A program made the position numbers and the translations under genes. Of a stretch of 64,000 nt of DNA, positions 23,928-31,740 are shown piece by piece. This stretch comes from SIG701 sp045577175 (GTDB taxonomy: Bacteria; Bacillota; Clostridia; Oscillospirales; CAG-272). How positions within the stretch are numbered: position 1 is the stretch's first letter; each line of letters starts with the position of its first letter. The DNA is taken from positions 1 through 64,000 of the forward strand of contig JAZNHT010000057.1 in the NCBI GenBank assembly GCA_045577175.1. The letters run 5' to 3'. Under the pieces are notes generated by a model. The model did no database searches and had not been told where the DNA came from. It was given only the letters and a program-made list of their open reading frames with translations.

Positions 23928-24329
23928 ATGAATTGCAACAACTGCGGAGCGGAAAATACCGACAGAGCCAGATTCTGCGTCAAATGCGGCGGTGCATTGG
24001 AGCCGACCGATCTTTGCGAAAAGCACAATACAGTAAACGCCAAGGATCGCTATTTCTTTTCCATTCTTGAAACGGATTTTGGTACATACCTGAACGCGGT
24101 GGGACGTTTTTTTGAATTTATCAGCATACTCGGCGGTCTTTGCGGTATCGGCTTCGGTTTGTACGTTTTGCTGAGTGATTTGCTATGGTATTCCCATAAC
24201 GGAAGCGGATACAGTTACCAAGGCTTGCTCAGTACACATGAGATTCAAATCGTTCTTTTGCTTATCCTTTCTGTTTTGAGTGTTGTTTTCGGGATTTGCT
24301 TGCCCGTATATCAGCGGCAGCGGAGATAA
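23928..24329 (+). CDS. Zinc-ribbon membrane protein, unknown function
   Basis: This 133-residue protein starts with a zinc ribbon (CNNCGAENTDRARFCVKCGG, Cys at about 3, 6, 18 and 21). Two hydrophobic helices follow (FISILGGLCGIGFGLYVLL and IVLLLILSVLSVVFGICL). Such ribbon-plus-membrane proteins are common in Firmicutes with no assigned role. The ATG at 23928 follows GAGGAGGA. It is 11 bases after the NPCBM lipoprotein gene, so co-transcribed, and shares its AT-rich codon use. Confidence 0.65.
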   Translation: MNCNNCGAENTDRARFCVKCGGALEPTDLCEKHNTVNAKDRYFFSILETDFGTYLNAVGRFFEFISILGGLCGIGFGLYVLLSDLLWYSHNGSGYSYQGLLSTHEIQIVLLLILSVLSVVFGICLPVYQRQRR

Positions 24330-24368
24330 GAATTTTTGATATTTAATAATGTGAAAGGGATAAGGAAA

Positions 24369-24941
24369 ATGGAAGGTACTTATACCGAAAAAACGCAAAA
24401 ATACGGTAGGATTGTTTTTCTGTCAATTGCGATGATGATTTCTCTGATTGTGATTCCGTTTACAACGGGATGGTTGGATGGAATTATTCCCGACGAGGAT
24501 GCCTGGGGGCACGGCTTGTTTGACGTTTTGCAAGAACTTGCCGAAGATGCGGAGGATGCCTGGCGCAGTGTTGCTGTCCGAGGCACGGTGTTTGCTACGG
24601 TTTGTGATATTGTCATGTTGATTGCGGCGGCATATAAAAGTCGAACCTTTTCGCTTGTTTCTGCGTTGGGCGGTATTGCCGCAATGACATGGAGTATGAT
24701 TAAGTACATCGATCTGAACGATTTTGATGCGGTTTTTGATTTCGAAAATTGCGGTACTACGATCGGATTTTGGATTCCGTATATTTTGTTCATTGTTTGC
24801 TTTTTTGTTGCAGTAACTATACCGAAGGCAACAAGCGAGAATGAATCATATACGGAAATCGACGAAGAAATCGACGAAGAAATCGATGAAGAAATTGATG
24901 AGGAAATCGATGAAGAAATCGACAGCGATGCAGATCTTTGA
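24369..24941 (+). CDS. Membrane protein with tandem acidic tail, unknown function
   Basis: This 190-residue protein has about four membrane helices (IVFLSIAMMISLIVIPF, TVFATVCDIVMLIAAAY, LGGIAAMTWSMI and WIPYILFIVCFFVAVTI). It ends in six tandem EIDE units encoded by a 12-bp repeat (about 24856-24923), which keeps the frame if copy number changes. The ATG at 24369 has AAGGA upstream. It is the last of three AT-rich genes starting with the NPCBM lipoprotein. Function unknown. Confidence 0.6.
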   Translation: MEGTYTEKTQKYGRIVFLSIAMMISLIVIPFTTGWLDGIIPDEDAWGHGLFDVLQELAEDAEDAWRSVAVRGTVFATVCDIVMLIAAAYKSRTFSLVSALGGIAAMTWSMIKYIDLNDFDAVFDFENCGTTIGFWIPYILFIVCFFVAVTIPKATSENESYTEIDEEIDEEIDEEIDEEIDEEIDSDADL

Positions 24942-24949
24942 ATACGGCA

Positions 24950-25070
24950 GTGCTCAAACTTAAAAATCGCCGCCAGCCAAGGAGATTGGTGAGGGTGAAT
25001 TTCGCCGTACCGTCGGAGGCTGCGTAAGCAGCCTCGCGCAGACGGCAGACTGAAATACGGTTTGCAAATA
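24950..25070. repeat. Structured intergenic repeat
   Basis: A non-coding stretch with a strong hairpin GAGGCTGCGTAAGCAGCCTC inside an outer pairing CCGTC/GACGG, flanked by the half-complements TTTCGCCGTA and TGAAATACGG. It looks like a mobile palindromic intergenic repeat. Nothing coding is seen from 24942 to 25173. Confidence 0.45.
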
Positions 25071-25123
25071 CGACATGCCGTCTGCATTCGGCAGGTTGAG
25101 ATGGTTTCCTCCTCCTGCAACAA

Positions 25124-25163
25124 TAAAAAGGCTCCCGCGGATTTTCATCCATGGGAGCCTTTC
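25124..25163. terminator. Bidirectional terminator
   Basis: AAAAAGGCTCCC/GGGAGCCTTT between convergent genes; T-runs on either strand. Confidence 0.75.
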
Positions 25164-25173
25164 GTGTTGCCAA

Positions 25174-26805
25174 TTACTTCACAATCTTAATTTCCTCATC
25201 CCACATCGGGTACGGGGAAACCGCTACGTCAAATACGCTCATGCCGTAGTGCACGCCGTTCTGATTCGTAAATCCGCTTGAGCCGGAGACACCGATCTCC
25301 TGATCGGTTACGACCGTATCTCCCACCGAGACGGTGATCTCGGACAGATGCGCGTACCACGATTTCAAGCCGTAGCCGTGCTCAATCACGATCATGTTGC
25401 CGCCGAGCGCGGTGTAGCCCGTGTAGACGACCTTGCCGGACGTTACAGCAAATACCTTCGCGCCGGAGGCGGTGATGTAATCGACACCCTCGTGCGTGTA
25501 GGTGACGCCGGTTGCCGTGATCGCGCGCGTGTGACCGAAGCCGGTCGTAACAACGCCGTCATACTGGCTCGTGTGCTTTAGCTTGACCGGGTTGGAGAAG
25601 ATGCCGCTCCAGAGCTGCGTGCCCTCGCCGACAGTCAGAATCGGGGCAAGCGTTTCCCGTGCGGCTGCGATCGTTTCCTCGGTGCGCGTTGCGTTCGCAA
25701 TCGCCGCTGTCACGTTATACTGGAACGATTTCACGGTGCGCTGGGTGACAGTCAGGTAAAGCTCCTTCGTTACGCCGCCGTATTTGAACGTCAGCGTGTA
25801 GGCGCCTGCCTCCAGCTCCGCGCGGATCGGAATCAGCGCGATCGCGTGCTCGCCGTCGAGGTAGAAGGTCGGCGTGTAGCCGATGTCGGGGGAGGAGGAG
25901 AACGAAATTTTGGACGGATCGGCAATGTTCGTCGCGGAAACGACGGTGAACATGCCGTTTTCAATCTCCGTTTCACCGAGGTAGAACTGGGCAGGTGCGG
26001 AGATCTCGGATGTAAAGGAGTAGCGCAGCTCGCCGCGGTAGTCGCGCGCGGCATCCTCGTACCATTTTGCGAGGACTTCCACGTTCAGCTGCATCGTCTG
26101 GTTGATGGACAGCGAGCCGATGTTGTCGTAATCATCGTTGAAAACAACCGCGCCCGTGGAGGAATCGGTCATCTTCACGTTGAAGTAGTCGGGATCCAGC
26201 GAGAAAAGCAGCTCAAGTCCGCCCTCCAGAGACACGTTCTGCGTTTTGGCGGTCGTCTTTGTGTCACGGCTGACAAACTGCCCTTCGGAGTTTTTATACT
26301 CCCACAGTGCGCTCTGCGGCAGCACCGTTGCTTGCTCGGAGACGGACAAAACCGGCACGGATGCACTTTTATACAGGCTGGCGGCATACTTGCTGTTTAC
26401 GAATTGGGATGCGTGCTGTGCACTGATCTTGTACGCCTTGCCCTCCGTTGTCAGATAATAGGCATCCTGCGTGTTTGTGGAGAAATAGTACTGGTATACC
26501 TCCTCCTTTTGCGAGGAGGACATTGTTACTTTGAAGAAATCGCTGCCGACAAGCGGATCGGGCAGCGCGGATGCCTTCGCGGCACCTTTGTTCATCTCGA
26601 GAAAGAAATCGATCATGCCGTCGGGATCACCGCCGTCCTCTTTGGTGAAGGAAAACTTGTCCCCTGCGAGATCGGCAATCTCCAACGCGCGGACATTCTG
26701 CTCCGATACGGGTGCGTTTTTATTGCGGTTAAAGGAAATAATCGCAACGATGGAGGGGATAAACACCGCGATCGCCAAAAGCACAAGCAAAATTTTGTTT
26801 TTCAT
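25174..26805 (-). CDS. Membrane-anchored M23/LytM-domain protein
   Basis: This 543-residue protein has one N-terminal membrane anchor (ILLVLLAIAVFIPSIVAII), a long beta-rich extracellular region, and a C-terminal M23 domain. Its motifs are THEGVDYITASG (metal His and Asp), WYAHLSE and NGVHYGMSV. The last motif normally reads HxH; here the first His is replaced by Gly, so one catalytic His seems missing. It could be an inactive LytM-type activator, like EnvC or NlpD, or a peptidase with altered chemistry. It likely works at the cell wall. It has its own promoter. Confidence 0.8.
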   Translation of the reverse strand: MKNKILLVLLAIAVFIPSIVAIISFNRNKNAPVSEQNVRALEIADLAGDKFSFTKEDGGDPDGMIDFFLEMNKGAAKASALPDPLVGSDFFKVTMSSSQKEEVYQYYFSTNTQDAYYLTTEGKAYKISAQHASQFVNSKYAASLYKSASVPVLSVSEQATVLPQSALWEYKNSEGQFVSRDTKTTAKTQNVSLEGGLELLFSLDPDYFNVKMTDSSTGAVVFNDDYDNIGSLSINQTMQLNVEVLAKWYEDAARDYRGELRYSFTSEISAPAQFYLGETEIENGMFTVVSATNIADPSKISFSSSPDIGYTPTFYLDGEHAIALIPIRAELEAGAYTLTFKYGGVTKELYLTVTQRTVKSFQYNVTAAIANATRTEETIAAARETLAPILTVGEGTQLWSGIFSNPVKLKHTSQYDGVVTTGFGHTRAITATGVTYTHEGVDYITASGAKVFAVTSGKVVYTGYTALGGNMIVIEHGYGLKSWYAHLSEITVSVGDTVVTDQEIGVSGSSGFTNQNGVHYGMSVFDVAVSPYPMWDEEIKIVK

Positions 26806-26844
26806 CGACAGTCCCTTTCTTTTACGGAATCTTCACTTTATTTA

Positions 26845-26873
26845 ATTATACCTTTTTTTGCAGGGAAAATCAA
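26845..26873 (-). promoter_or_regulatory. SigA promoter of the M23 gene
   Basis: On the minus strand TTGATT (26873-26868), 17 bp, TATAAT (26850-26845). Confidence 0.75.
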
Positions 26874-26906
26874 TAGGTTTTGTGGAAAAGACACAGGAAA
26901 ACGAGA

Positions 26907-29063
26907 TCATCCGCGGCGAGAATATTTTCCGCCCTTGGCGGCGTGTCTGCCGTGTCCCGACTTCTTTTTGCCGTGGGATTTCGGTGCACCCTTGCCGCCG
27001 CGGTGTGCGGATTTTTTGCCTTTTGGATTCTTGCCGCTTTTGCCGCCGCTTCGATTTCCTTTGCCGTGCGGCTTCTCCGTGCGCATCATTCGCGGCTTGG
27101 TGCCAAAAATTGCTTCGCCTGCAAGGGCGAAATCAATCTGTCCGGCGGCGACGTCGGCATTCTCCACGCGGACAGTGAGCCGATCGCCGAGACGGTACGT
27201 GCGTACCTCGCCGCCGGCGTAGCCGCGCAGGGTGTGCGCATCCTCGTTGAAATCGGGGCGTGCGCCTCTGCCGAACAACGCTTCCGTCGGGATCAGTCCC
27301 TCAAACAGCTTGTCCGTCCGTGCAAACACACCGAAGGAACAAACGGAGGTGATCTGCGCGTCGTACTCCTCGCCGATGTGGAAGGACGCGTACTGCGCCA
27401 TATACAGAGCCTCAATGCCGCGCTCCGCGGCGACGGCGCGAAGCTCCGCTTCACTGCTGACGCGTGCGCTCTCGGCAGGATGCGCGGGACGGCGCGATCC
27501 GGTCAGCACCGACGTGATGGCGCGGTGGACGAACAGATCGGGATAGCGTCGGATCGGAGAGGTGAAGTGTGCGTACAGAGACAGCGCAAGACCGTAGTGC
27601 GGCGCGGCGTTTTCGCTGTATTTTGCCTTGGAGAGGGAGCGGAGCATCACGCCCGAGACGCTCTCGGCGATGCCCTTTTCCTCTGCCTCGGCGAGGAGCT
27701 CGGACAGGCGGTGCGGACGCACGCCCTCGCCGATGCCGGAGGCATCCAGTCCCATATTGTGCGCGAAAATCGCAAAGGAGCGCATCCTTTCGGGCATCGG
27801 ATCGGGGTGGATGCGGTAGAGGCACGGCTGGGAGCGACTGCTTAAGAAGGTCGCCGCGGCGACGTTGGCGGCGAGCATGAACTGCTCAATCATCATCTCG
27901 CCTGTGCCGCGCGTGCGCGCGACTATATCCGTCGGGATGCCCTTTTCGTCGAGGATGAATTTCGCCTCCACGCTCTCAAGGGAGAGCTGACCGCGCTTGT
28001 CCGCGGCACTTTTGAGGATGCCGTACAGCTCGTGCATATCGGTGAGCATGGGGAGCACGGCGGCGTATTTCTGCGCGTGCGGGGAGTCGTTTCCGTTTTC
28101 GAAAATATCGTTTACTTCGCTGTATACGCCGCGCACGTCGGAGCGGATGACGGATTTTTTGAAATCGTACGCGATCGGGTTGCCTGTGGAGTCCAGATCA
28201 ATGACCGCGGTGAGCGCGTATCGGAGCTCGCCGCCGTTTAAGGAGCACGCCCCGTTTGAGAGCGCGACGGGCAGCATCGGTACGACCTTGTCTACAAAAT
28301 AGACGGAGGTGCCGCGCTTGTATGCCTCGCGGTCGACGGCACCGCCCTCGGGCACGTAGTGCGATACGTCGGCGATGTGGACGTACAACCGCCAGCCGTC
28401 CGCGGTTTTCTCCAGCGAGATCGCATCGTCGAGATCCTTCGCATCCGCGCCGTCGATGGTGAGCGTGGGCATTTCTGTGAAATCGGTGCGTCCGTCCGTG
28501 TCGATTTTGCGCGCCGCACTGTCCTCCGCCTCCCAAATTACCTCGTCGGAAAACTCCGTCGGGATGCCGTGGCGGTGCAGAATCGCGGCGTAGTTCGCCT
28601 CGCGCGTCTCCGCCTTGCCGAATACGGCGGTAACGCAGCCGTCAAGGATGAACGTATCATCTCCGCGGCGGCGGTTCGGGAACGAATGAATCCGCACCGC
28701 GACCTTGTCGCCTGTGCGTGCGTCTCCAATATCGGCACCGGATACGTGCACAAGCGCGTGCAGCTTGTCGTTGTCGGGACGGACGGTGCCGAGCGCGCCG
28801 TGCATGGTGAACGTGCCGATGATTTCCGAATTGGTGCGCTCGAGGATTTTTGTGACCTCGCCCTCGTTTCCGCGCGTATAGCCTGCCTCGCCGCGGCGGA
28901 ATCGGTGCACGAGCACGGTGTCATCCGTCATCGCGCCGCGCGTGTCCTCGGCGGCGATATACAGATCCTCGCATCCGACGTCATTCCCTTCGGTGACGAT
29001 AGCAAAGCCGAAGCCGCGTCCGCTGTCGGAAAAGCGGCATTTCAGAAGAGTTTCGTGTGACAT
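26907..29063 (-). CDS. rnr: Ribonuclease R
   Basis: This 718-residue protein has N-terminal cold-shock-like strands (RFSDSGRGFGFAIV), an RNB catalytic core with the metal-binding DGADAKDLDDAISLE near residue 205 and YVHIADVSHYV, the late RNB block SPIRRYPDLFVHRAI, a C-terminal S1 domain (YDAQITSVCSFGVFART) and a Lys/Gly-rich tail of about 60 residues. RNase R degrades structured RNA 3' to 5' and works with tmRNA in quality control. It lies just downstream of secG, the usual order in Firmicutes, but is separated from it by a terminator-like hairpin. Confidence 0.95.
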   Translation of the reverse strand: MSHETLLKCRFSDSGRGFGFAIVTEGNDVGCEDLYIAAEDTRGAMTDDTVLVHRFRRGEAGYTRGNEGEVTKILERTNSEIIGTFTMHGALGTVRPDNDKLHALVHVSGADIGDARTGDKVAVRIHSFPNRRRGDDTFILDGCVTAVFGKAETREANYAAILHRHGIPTEFSDEVIWEAEDSAARKIDTDGRTDFTEMPTLTIDGADAKDLDDAISLEKTADGWRLYVHIADVSHYVPEGGAVDREAYKRGTSVYFVDKVVPMLPVALSNGACSLNGGELRYALTAVIDLDSTGNPIAYDFKKSVIRSDVRGVYSEVNDIFENGNDSPHAQKYAAVLPMLTDMHELYGILKSAADKRGQLSLESVEAKFILDEKGIPTDIVARTRGTGEMMIEQFMLAANVAAATFLSSRSQPCLYRIHPDPMPERMRSFAIFAHNMGLDASGIGEGVRPHRLSELLAEAEEKGIAESVSGVMLRSLSKAKYSENAAPHYGLALSLYAHFTSPIRRYPDLFVHRAITSVLTGSRRPAHPAESARVSSEAELRAVAAERGIEALYMAQYASFHIGEEYDAQITSVCSFGVFARTDKLFEGLIPTEALFGRGARPDFNEDAHTLRGYAGGEVRTYRLGDRLTVRVENADVAAGQIDFALAGEAIFGTKPRMMRTEKPHGKGNRSGGKSGKNPKGKKSAHRGGKGAPKSHGKKKSGHGRHAAKGGKYSRRG

Positions 29064-29112
29064 GTAAGTGCTCCTTTGGATGGATTGGGGAGAACGTGAC
29101 AGCCTCCCGGTT

Positions 29113-29150
29113 GAAAAAAGCGCTTTTGGGTAGTCTCTCCCAAAAGCGCA
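29113..29150 (-). terminator. Terminator between secG and rnr
   Basis: On the minus strand a stem GCGCTTTTGGG/CCCAAAAGCGC is followed by TTTTTT. Readthrough is probably needed for rnr, which shows no clear promoter of its own. Confidence 0.75.
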
Positions 29151-29177
29151 GTTTTATTTGCTCAGTGATGTGGGCGA

Positions 29178-29648
29178 TCAGGTCGCAGGAACCTCTTCGT
29201 TGGCGTCTGCCGGATCGGTAACATCTGCCGGATCGGTAACGTCTGACGGATCGGTAACGTCTGCAGGATCCGTCGTGTCTGCATGATCGTGATCGTGATC
29301 GTGGTCGTGCTCGGTCTCGGCAGAGGTGTCCGTTTCCGTGGGATCAACACCTTCAGCGACCGTACCGTCTCCGGTGCTTACAGAAGTATCCGTTGCGGGG
29401 AGATCGACATTCGAATCCGGCTGTACCAGATATACAACCAGGACAAGGATTACGAACAGGATCGCAACAACTGTCGTGATTTTGGAGAGCTTTTTGTCAA
29501 TGGAGCTGCCCTTCGTCTTGCCGAAGAAGGTCTCAGCACCGCCGGCGATCGTGCCGGAAAGGCGGTGACTCTTGCTGCTCTGCATGAGAACGGCAATAAT
29601 CAAAAAGATCGATGCAACTATAAGAATGATACCAAGAGCGTAATTCAT
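29178..29648 (-). CDS. secG: SecG translocase subunit with unusual acidic/His tail
   Basis: Residues 1-75 are an ordinary SecG: a first helix (LGIILIVASIFLIIAVLMQ), the SSKSHRLSGTIAGGAETFFGK loop (quoted as SSK, GTIAGGAE and FFGK motifs) and a second helix (TVVAILFVILVLVVYLV). SecG supports SecYEG protein export. The protein then continues for about 80 residues, absent from typical SecG (about 75-80 residues in all): Thr/Asp-rich, with a HDHDHDHDH run and tandem DPADVT units. The tail should be outside the membrane, given the usual topology. The ATG at 29648 has GGAGG before it; the upstream GTG lies in that site. Confidence 0.9.
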   Translation of the reverse strand: MNYALGIILIVASIFLIIAVLMQSSKSHRLSGTIAGGAETFFGKTKGSSIDKKLSKITTVVAILFVILVLVVYLVQPDSNVDLPATDTSVSTGDGTVAEGVDPTETDTSAETEHDHDHDHDHADTTDPADVTDPSDVTDPADVTDPADANEEVPAT

Positions 29649-29749
29649 ACAATCCTCCACGCCGATTGTCTACGGCTGTTTCGTTTTTAATACGGCGGGT
29701 TCGTCTCGGAATACCGCCGTAATTGTGCAAAAAATTATCATGCCTAAAT

Positions 29750-29778
29750 ATTGTAGCACACCGAAAAGCAAAATGCAA
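29750..29778 (-). promoter_or_regulatory. SigA promoter of secG
   Basis: On the minus strand TTGCAT, 17 bp, TACAAT (29778-29750). Confidence 0.65.
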
Positions 29779-29855
29779 TAGTTTTTCGGATTTTTGCTTC
29801 AAATTTACGGAATTTTTTCGCAAAAAGCGGTGTTTTTCCTGCTTATCGGCGGTTT

Positions 29856-31001
29856 TTATCTGCCGAGGCAGGCAAAAGCCACGTTTCTCAGCGCGGGGAG
29901 AACGCGTCCCTCCGGCGGATTGAGCATGTGCTGGGCGCAGAAAATCGAGACGTTTGTCTCCGGGGAGATGTAGACGATGGAGCCTGCCGCGCCCGACCAG
30001 CCGAACTCGCCGTTCGGTCCCGTGGAGCCGCCGAAGCCGCGATTCTCCATCGTGCGGACACCGAGACCGTAGCTGTAGCCGCAGAAATAATCGTCTTCGA
30101 ACGTCGTTTTCTGCTGCGGTGTCAGTGCGGGCGCACGCCAGAGATCAATCGTGGCGGGGGCAAGAATACGCGCGCCGTTCCGTCCGACACCGCCGTTCGC
30201 CATCGCCTCGGCAAAGAGGATGTAATCCTCCGCGGTGGAGATGATGCCGGCACCGCCGCTGTCGTACTCGTCCCCGAGAATCAGATAATTGGAAAGCGGC
30301 ACGGCGTGCGATTTCTTTTCGGCATCCTTGTAGCTGTACTGCGTTGCCATCGTCTCCTTCATTTCCTCCTCCGGGAGGTGGAAGAAGCTGTTTTTCATCC
30401 CGAGCGGAGCGAAAACGGCTTCGCTGACGTAATCGGCAAAGCGAACGCCGGAGACGACCTCGCACAGCACGGCGAGAACGTCGTGGCACATGCTGTACCG
30501 GAAGTACGAGCCGGGATCAAAGCAAAGCGGCTCCTTGGCAAACGCACGGATGATTTCACGGGTGGGGGCTTTGCCGCCCGTCGCCGCGACGGCATCCTTG
30601 ATCGTCTGGCAGGTGACGTTGTAGGCGAAGCCTGCCGTCATCGTGAACAGATCGCGCACCGTGATCTTCGTCTTTGCCGGTCTGAGAAAATCCACGCCGG
30701 TCGGCTTTCTGTCGCGCACCTTCATCTCCGCAAATTCGGGCAGATACATATCGATCGGATCGTGCAGGCGGAACTTGCCTTTTTCCAGAAGCGTGAGCGC
30801 GGCGCACGTCGTGATCGGCTTGGAGCACGAGTAGAGAAAATACCGCGTGTCCGCTTCGTGCGTCTTGCGCGAGGCGACGTCGGTGAAGCCGCCCTTTCGG
30901 CGGTAGACCTCGTCATAGCCGACGTGAACGGTGCAGTCGTACATGGGGAAGCCCTCGTCAAGAAGGGAGTCGAGGTATCGGTCGAGATAAGTGAAATCCA
31001 T
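29856..31001 (-). CDS. Serine hydrolase, class C beta-lactamase-like
   Basis: This 381-residue cytoplasmic-looking protein (no signal peptide) has the penicillin-binding/class C fold motifs: SCSK nucleophile motif near residue 58, YSM near 168 in place of YxN, and a C-terminal GWSGAAGS near 340. Relatives are esterases, D-aminopeptidases or beta-lactamase-like enzymes; a real beta-lactamase would normally be exported, so esterase or peptidase activity is more likely. It follows the HD gene by about 10 bases with AAGGAG, in one operon. Confidence 0.85.
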   Translation of the reverse strand: MDFTYLDRYLDSLLDEGFPMYDCTVHVGYDEVYRRKGGFTDVASRKTHEADTRYFLYSCSKPITTCAALTLLEKGKFRLHDPIDMYLPEFAEMKVRDRKPTGVDFLRPAKTKITVRDLFTMTAGFAYNVTCQTIKDAVAATGGKAPTREIIRAFAKEPLCFDPGSYFRYSMCHDVLAVLCEVVSGVRFADYVSEAVFAPLGMKNSFFHLPEEEMKETMATQYSYKDAEKKSHAVPLSNYLILGDEYDSGGAGIISTAEDYILFAEAMANGGVGRNGARILAPATIDLWRAPALTPQQKTTFEDDYFCGYSYGLGVRTMENRGFGGSTGPNGEFGWSGAAGSIVYISPETNVSIFCAQHMLNPPEGRVLPALRNVAFACLGR

Positions 31002-31011
31002 AAAAATCTCC

Positions 31012-31671
31012 TTACAGAAGAATCTGATTGTTGACAGTCAGTCTGAACGTGGTGCCGAGGGCGATTGCGGCGTGTCGGCAGAGGAGCATACGGGAGAGGA
31101 AAATTTCAAAATAATCCATCACGGGTCCGTATTTCGTGTCGATTTTGAGGGTGAGCGTGATCTCCTTCGTCTCGGGGGAGATGGAAAGTGCGGATTCTTC
31201 CACGGAATAATTCACGCGGTCGTGAATGTCGGACGCGGAAAAATCGGGGTTCCGCACGCGAGAGCGGCGCACGTCGCATTTGTCGGCAAGGATCAGTGCG
31301 GCGGCAAGCGGACTGACCGGCTCGCCCGTTCCCTCGTCATGGTTGCCGATCGCGGTGGTAATCACGGCGATGTCGTCATACGGCATCCCCATTTTTGAAA
31401 GCAGCGTGAACGCCATGACCGCGCCGGACTGCGAGTGCTCCTTGCGGTTGACAAGATTGCCTATATCGTGGAGAAATCCGGCGATTTTCACGAGATCGAC
31501 GTAGTGCCCGTCGTAGCCGAGGGCGGTGAGAATCCGTCCCGCTGTCTCCGCGACATAGGTGACGTGGGCGAAGCTGTGCTCCGTATAGCCGAGCGCGATC
31601 AGGGATTCGTCCGCCCGGGTAATCAGCGCGCGGATGTCCGCGTCATTTCGTACCGTTTCGTAAGTGACCAT
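31012..31671 (-). CDS. HD-domain phosphohydrolase
   Basis: This 219-residue protein has an HD metal site: an early His in HSFAHVTYVAET near residue 35, the FLHDIGN doublet near 67, NHDEG near 107 and a late Asp in ILADKCD. HD proteins hydrolyse nucleotides or cyclic dinucleotides; the substrate is unknown. The ATG at 31671 follows AGGAG; the longer frame is rejected. First gene of a two-gene operon with the serine hydrolase. Confidence 0.8.
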   Translation of the reverse strand: MVTYETVRNDADIRALITRADESLIALGYTEHSFAHVTYVAETAGRILTALGYDGHYVDLVKIAGFLHDIGNLVNRKEHSQSGAVMAFTLLSKMGMPYDDIAVITTAIGNHDEGTGEPVSPLAAALILADKCDVRRSRVRNPDFSASDIHDRVNYSVEESALSISPETKEITLTLKIDTKYGPVMDYFEIFLSRMLLCRHAAIALGTTFRLTVNNQILL

Positions 31672-31699
31672 GGGGACTCCTCTTTGTTTGTTTGCATAT

Positions 31700-31728
31700 A
31701 GTATACACCCTTTTTTCTCTTTTTGCAA
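31700..31728 (-). promoter_or_regulatory. SigA promoter of the HD/serine hydrolase operon
   Basis: On the minus strand TTGCAA (31728-31723), 17 bp, TATACT (31705-31700). Confidence 0.7.
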
Positions 31729-31740
31729 GGGGATTTTCGT

